Source: a virus. From it: 22,295 nt of DNA. The stretch is taken from IMG/VR virus record IMGVR_UViG_3300017763_004938, positions 1 to 22,295 of that record, one strand, 5' to 3'. Positions 20,238 through 22,295 of the stretch are shown one piece after another. Under the pieces are notes generated by a model. It did not search any database, had not been told where the DNA came from, and was given only the letters and a program-made list of their open reading frames with translations. Each line of letters begins with the position of its first letter. The stretch's first letter is position 1. Made by a program: the position numbers and the translations under genes.

Positions 20238-20455
20238 CAAAGCCATACTCCGGTGAAAGTAGTAATGAATATTAACAAGTAAAGACCCCAAATTAGCTTC
20301 TCTAGCCTATCAAACGCCTTGTCTCTCTTGTTGAATGAGTGATCTAGCTTAGCAATCACTGAATCATACCTCTTATCGTTGTCAAAAAGGCGTTTATTAT
20401 TAGAACTAACAGCCTTATCCTCGCCACCGCCGTTACCTAAAGGCCAAAACTTCAT
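20237..20455 (-). CDS. Small tail-anchored protein with coiled-coil region
   Basis: A 72-residue protein: charged helical stretch (VIAKLDHSFNKRDKAFDRLE) followed by a C-terminal span (LIWGLYLLIFITTFTGVWL). The topology suggests a tail-anchored or single-span protein with a cytoplasmic helix. It overlaps the preceding gene by 4 bases (ATGA). Not recognised. Confidence 0.7.
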   Translation of the reverse strand: MKFWPLGNGGGEDKAVSSNNKRLFDNDKRYDSVIAKLDHSFNKRDKAFDRLEKLIWGLYLLIFITTFTGVWL

Positions 20456-20640
20456 AATCCACTCGCTATATACAGTACCATAGGCATATTATACCACCAA
20501 ATAAACAAAAATTCAACAAGCAATACACTTAGAACGATAAAAAGCAACGCCAAGGCCGCCTTTACACTAAATTTCACTGCACTGGGAGCTACTTTTGCTA
20601 TTAGATAGCATATAGTTATGAATCCTACTAGTTCTAACAT
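20452..20640 (-). CDS. Small membrane protein, two or three spans
   Basis: A 62-residue, nearly wholly hydrophobic protein (MLELVGFITICYLIAKVAPS, then SVKAALALLFIVLSVLLVEF). I chose the ATG at 20640, one base after the preceding TAG; the longer in-frame start at 20736 lies inside that gene. Not recognised. Confidence 0.65.
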   Translation of the reverse strand: MLELVGFITICYLIAKVAPSAVKFSVKAALALLFIVLSVLLVEFLFIWWYNMPMVLYIASGL

Positions 20641-20641
20641 G

Positions 20642-20830
20642 CTAAAACCCGTGAGTCCAACACTCATAACTAGTAGGACAGTCAAAGGCCTCGCAAATGC
20701 ACTGCCCTGGCTGTAAGTTATCGTCTTCTGGTGCAAATTCTTGAGGGGTTAGAGCACCGTACTGCTTAAGATTGCTTAAATCTTGTGCAGTTAGCTGCGT
20801 GTGATTAAGATTATCAGTATTGTTACTCAT
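20642..20830 (-). CDS. Unknown small protein with C-terminal cysteines
   Basis: A 62-residue polar protein (MSNNTDNLNHTQLTAQDLSN) ending in a Cys-containing segment CICEAFDCPTSYECWTHGF with four Cys (C-x-C-x4-C-x6-C) that could bind a metal. TAATG overlap with the preceding gene. Not recognised. Confidence 0.68.
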   Translation of the reverse strand: MSNNTDNLNHTQLTAQDLSNLKQYGALTPQEFAPEDDNLQPGQCICEAFDCPTSYECWTHGF

Positions 20831-21000
20831 TAGTACAACCTATTCTCTATAATATACTTCAATTGTACGCATAACTCTTCTGTACGTATCAGTGCTTCAT
20901 TGATATCACTAATAATAACACCTTGAGCTTGTACAGTCATCGTTAATTCCTCTAATCTATTCTGTATATCTACAGTATTGTTACGTATTTGGTCACTCAT
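20830..21000 (-). CDS. Small helical (coiled-coil) protein
   Basis: A 56-residue protein starting MSDQIRNNTVDIQNRLEELT and continuing as a helix with heptad-like Ile/Leu spacing to IIENRLY. It starts one base after the preceding TAG and overlaps the next ATG as TAATG, which supports it as a gene. Not recognised. Confidence 0.72.
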   Translation of the reverse strand: MSDQIRNNTVDIQNRLEELTMTVQAQGVIISDINEALIRTEELCVQLKYIIENRLY

Positions 21001-21001
21001 A

Positions 21002-21196
21002 CTAGGCATAACAGTCCCTCATACTATAAAAAGACTCAGTAACGAACATATCACATACATCTTCTGTACGCATTGATGTTAATTCATCTAAGTCTTGATC
21101 AAAGTTTGCAACCAACCAGTGGATTGCTTTAGATACATCATCATAGAACTCGTCCGCGAGGTCTTCCATTATGATGTCGTTAGTTATATTACTCAT
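21002..21196 (-). CDS. Unknown acidic 64-residue protein
   Basis: A 64-residue acidic protein (MSNITNDIIMEDLADEFYDD), helical in appearance with no membrane span. AAGGAG is well placed before the ATG at 21196, behind the promoter at 21254-21226. First gene of the small-protein run that reaches at least to 19211. Small, acidic, early-type phage proteins often inhibit host functions; nothing specific is seen. Confidence 0.75.
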   Translation of the reverse strand: MSNITNDIIMEDLADEFYDDVSKAIHWLVANFDQDLDELTSMRTEDVCDMFVTESFYSMRDCYA

Positions 21197-21225
21197 ATTG
21201 AACTCCTTTAATTAAATATAACCCT

Positions 21226-21254
21226 ATTATACAACCTAGTCGATTATAAGTCAA
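21226..21254 (-). promoter_or_regulatory. sigma70-type promoter of the small-protein run
   Basis: Minus strand TTGACT (21254-21249), 17 bp, TATAAT (21231-21226), then a leader of about 25 bases with AAGGAG before the ATG at 21196. Confidence 0.88.
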
Positions 21255-21260
21255 CAGCTT

Positions 21261-21350
21261 TTATAGATCAAAAATTTTGTCCCCGTATTTTTTGAAACAC
21301 ACCGCATCGACTTTTGATTCCGGAATTTGTGTGCGGCTACTATATTCCAA
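21261..21350 (-). CDS. Possible 29-residue ORF or gene remnant
   Basis: Between the terminator and the promoter the minus strand holds an open frame from TTG 21350 to TAA 21261. Its last part, IPESKVDAVCFKKYGDKIFD, looks like real protein. There is no ribosome site, no ATG and no promoter of its own, and a TAA lies just upstream. It may be the remnant of a lost gene or a tiny read-through ORF. The same stretch carries a perfect ATTCCGGAAT palindrome. Confidence 0.3.
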   Translation of the reverse strand: MEYSSRTQIPESKVDAVCFKKYGDKIFDL

Positions 21351-21358
21351 ACGCGTTT

Positions 21359-21388
21359 AAAAAAAGGGGAGGCCTATAGTACCTCCCC
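21359..21388 (-). terminator. Rho-independent terminator
   Basis: Minus strand GGGGAGG, 9-base loop, CCTCCCC (21388-21366), followed directly by seven T (21365-21359). It is about 25 bases beyond the stop at 21412 and is the only strong intrinsic terminator found in the window. Confidence 0.93.
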
Positions 21389-21411
21389 GACAGGGCCTAG
21401 TTTATATTATA

Positions 21412-21672
21412 CTAGCTAGCAAAGTTTCCATTACCTGAGAACTTTATAGTAGCTTGTACATCATCATAGAATCTATTATTAATAGTACAGTACTCTACAT
21501 CACTAGCATGTAGTCTTAGTACTAACTTAGCCATACTAGGTTGTTCTTCTATCAGGTTATATACTAAGTCTTCTTTCATAGCATCAAAAGGTCTATACGC
21601 TCCTGGTGCCTCCCTGTCCTCATTAATATAGTCTATTAGTATCTGTCTAGCTATCGATCTGTCTGTACTCAT
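21412..21672 (-). CDS. Unknown 86-residue protein
   Basis: An 86-residue protein starting MSTDRSIARQILIDYINEDR, mostly helical with a mixed charged surface and a C-terminal beta stretch (ATIKFSGNGNF). No motif is recognised. The ATG at 21672 overlaps the preceding TAA by one base (TAATG). It is followed by the strong terminator, so it ends its transcript. Confidence 0.75.
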   Translation of the reverse strand: MSTDRSIARQILIDYINEDREAPGAYRPFDAMKEDLVYNLIEEQPSMAKLVLRLHASDVEYCTINNRFYDDVQATIKFSGNGNFAS

Positions 21673-22205
21673 TACGCTACCTCCAGGTCTAGTTCACCAG
21701 TGAATGGAGCAGACTTTCTATCGCCTGGCTCCTCTAGTGTAGTACAGAACCTTTGTTCTATAGTGTAGTTGAATTGTATCTGTTTGAATCCAAAGCTGTC
21801 TACTATGTAAGCAGCTCCGTCTTGGTCTGGTGAGTTATCTACTATGATATCACCGACTGATAAAGAATGCATATCTCTACATGCCCATGTACTACCATCT
21901 TTTCTAGTACCGCTCTTTTTACGGAATCCAGATACGTGACAATCAAACACGTCATCATGACCTGTATCTTCATCCATGTAGTATTGATTAAGGATTTTAA
22001 ACACCTCTTCTTTATCATCAACGTACCAATCATGTCCTTCACATTGCATTCCACCAAACCAGTCTACTGTACATACTTGTCTGTATTTGTCGGACTTAGA
22101 AACGTCCCAATGTTTGAAACCTCTAAACATACAATCTCTATCACTAGATTGAAAAATCTTGTAATGTAAAATGTGTGGTTGTCTTTTGCTTTCTAATATA
22201 GTCAT
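21672..22205 (-). CDS. Unknown 177-residue protein, possible YodL-like C-terminal domain
   Basis: A 177-residue soluble protein. The C-terminal half has DMHSLSVGDIIVDN followed by AAYIVDSFGFKQI (110-145), a pattern like the YodL-type domain found in phages and plasmids (S-x-S-V-G-D-x-I then G-F). The N-terminal half is rich in Asp, His and Trp (CMFRGFKHWDVSKSDKYRQV). AAGGAG lies before the ATG at 22205. Function unknown; the domain call is tentative. Confidence 0.72.
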   Translation of the reverse strand: MTILESKRQPHILHYKIFQSSDRDCMFRGFKHWDVSKSDKYRQVCTVDWFGGMQCEGHDWYVDDKEEVFKILNQYYMDEDTGHDDVFDCHVSGFRKKSGTRKDGSTWACRDMHSLSVGDIIVDNSPDQDGAAYIVDSFGFKQIQFNYTIEQRFCTTLEEPGDRKSAPFTGELDLEVA

Positions 22206-22295
22206 ATTTACTCCTTACTTGTTAATATATACATACCTTCCTAAATTCTTGATTTGAAGTCAACGATTAAATTGCTTCCTATACTCTATCTACTA
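22206..22295 (-). promoter_or_regulatory. Upstream region with a -35-like box only
   Basis: TTGACT occurs at 22263-22258, as in the window's promoters, but no TATAAT lies 17 bases further on; the nearest AT-rich -10-like hexamer (TATGTA, 22235-22230) is 22 bases away. The ribosome site AAGGAG of the gene at 22205 is here. Whatever gene lies to the right is outside the window. Confidence 0.3.

Noticed and set aside
22230-22263. A sigma70 promoter upstream of 22205
   Set aside because: TTGACT is present but the nearest -10-like hexamer is 22 bases away, unlike the 17-base spacing of the other five.
1-22295. tRNA genes, CRISPR arrays, insertion sequences, integrase or att sites
   Set aside because: None seen by eye: no cloverleaf with a conserved T-arm, no regularly spaced direct repeats, no transposase or integrase motifs.

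Overview
The window looks like part of the genome of a T4-type marine tailed phage (Caudoviricetes, myovirus-like) infecting a Gram-negative host. Evidence: an AT-rich sequence; every convincing gene on the minus strand and packed with ATGA, TAATG or TGATG junctions; an unmistakable T4 endonuclease V (DenV) homologue; a phage-type ribosomal protein bS21; four exact copies of the T4 late promoter octamer TATAAATA on the coding strand; five strong sigma70-type promoters (TTGACY, 17 bp, TATAAT); many tiny membrane proteins. No capsid, tail or replication gene lies in the window, so phage identity rests on these signatures. CsgF/CsgG genes have been reported in some marine myophages (recalled, not checked). 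A Coq4 homologue hints at an alphaproteobacterial host; this is inference.

Layout, read in the direction of transcription (right to left). 22205-21412: two unknown genes ending at a strong terminator (21359-21388). 21254-19211: a promoter and about ten overlapping small ORFs, most of them membrane proteins, then a beta-class DNA methyltransferase (19176-18151). 18148-16575: a promoter that seems to give a leaderless bS21 mRNA, then a 2OG-Fe(II) oxygenase-like protein, an unknown gene and denV. 16514-14487: a late promoter with a 5' hairpin, a run of mini membrane proteins including a probable +1 frameshift gene, a second late promoter and two unknown proteins.

14475-5514 is the most remarkable part: a late promoter followed by about 9 kb of tightly packed genes with no visible terminator. 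Order: two related membrane/coiled-coil proteins, CsgF, CsgG, a curlin-like secreted repeat protein, a FecR-domain exported protein, an acyl carrier protein, a second curlin-like protein, a tubulin-tyrosine-ligase-like ATP-grasp enzyme, a small membrane protein, a CHASE2 class III adenylyl cyclase with its catalytic residues, a DUF5658-like membrane protein and an unknown protein. This reads as a curli-like (type VIII) export pore with its own candidate substrates, a possible modifying enzyme and a second-messenger enzyme, all timed late.

5517-1: sigma70-promoted auxiliary genes: a HAD phosphatase-like protein, a zinc metallopeptidase, a peroxiredoxin, a phosphoribosyltransferase, a Coq4-like quinone biosynthesis protein, IscU, IscA, glutaredoxin and a truncated GT-B glycosyltransferase. 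Together these suggest support of host redox, Fe-S and quinone metabolism. An internal late promoter (3229-3222) may keep the Coq4-IscU-IscA part active late.

All functional statements come from motif recognition by eye; no database search was run.
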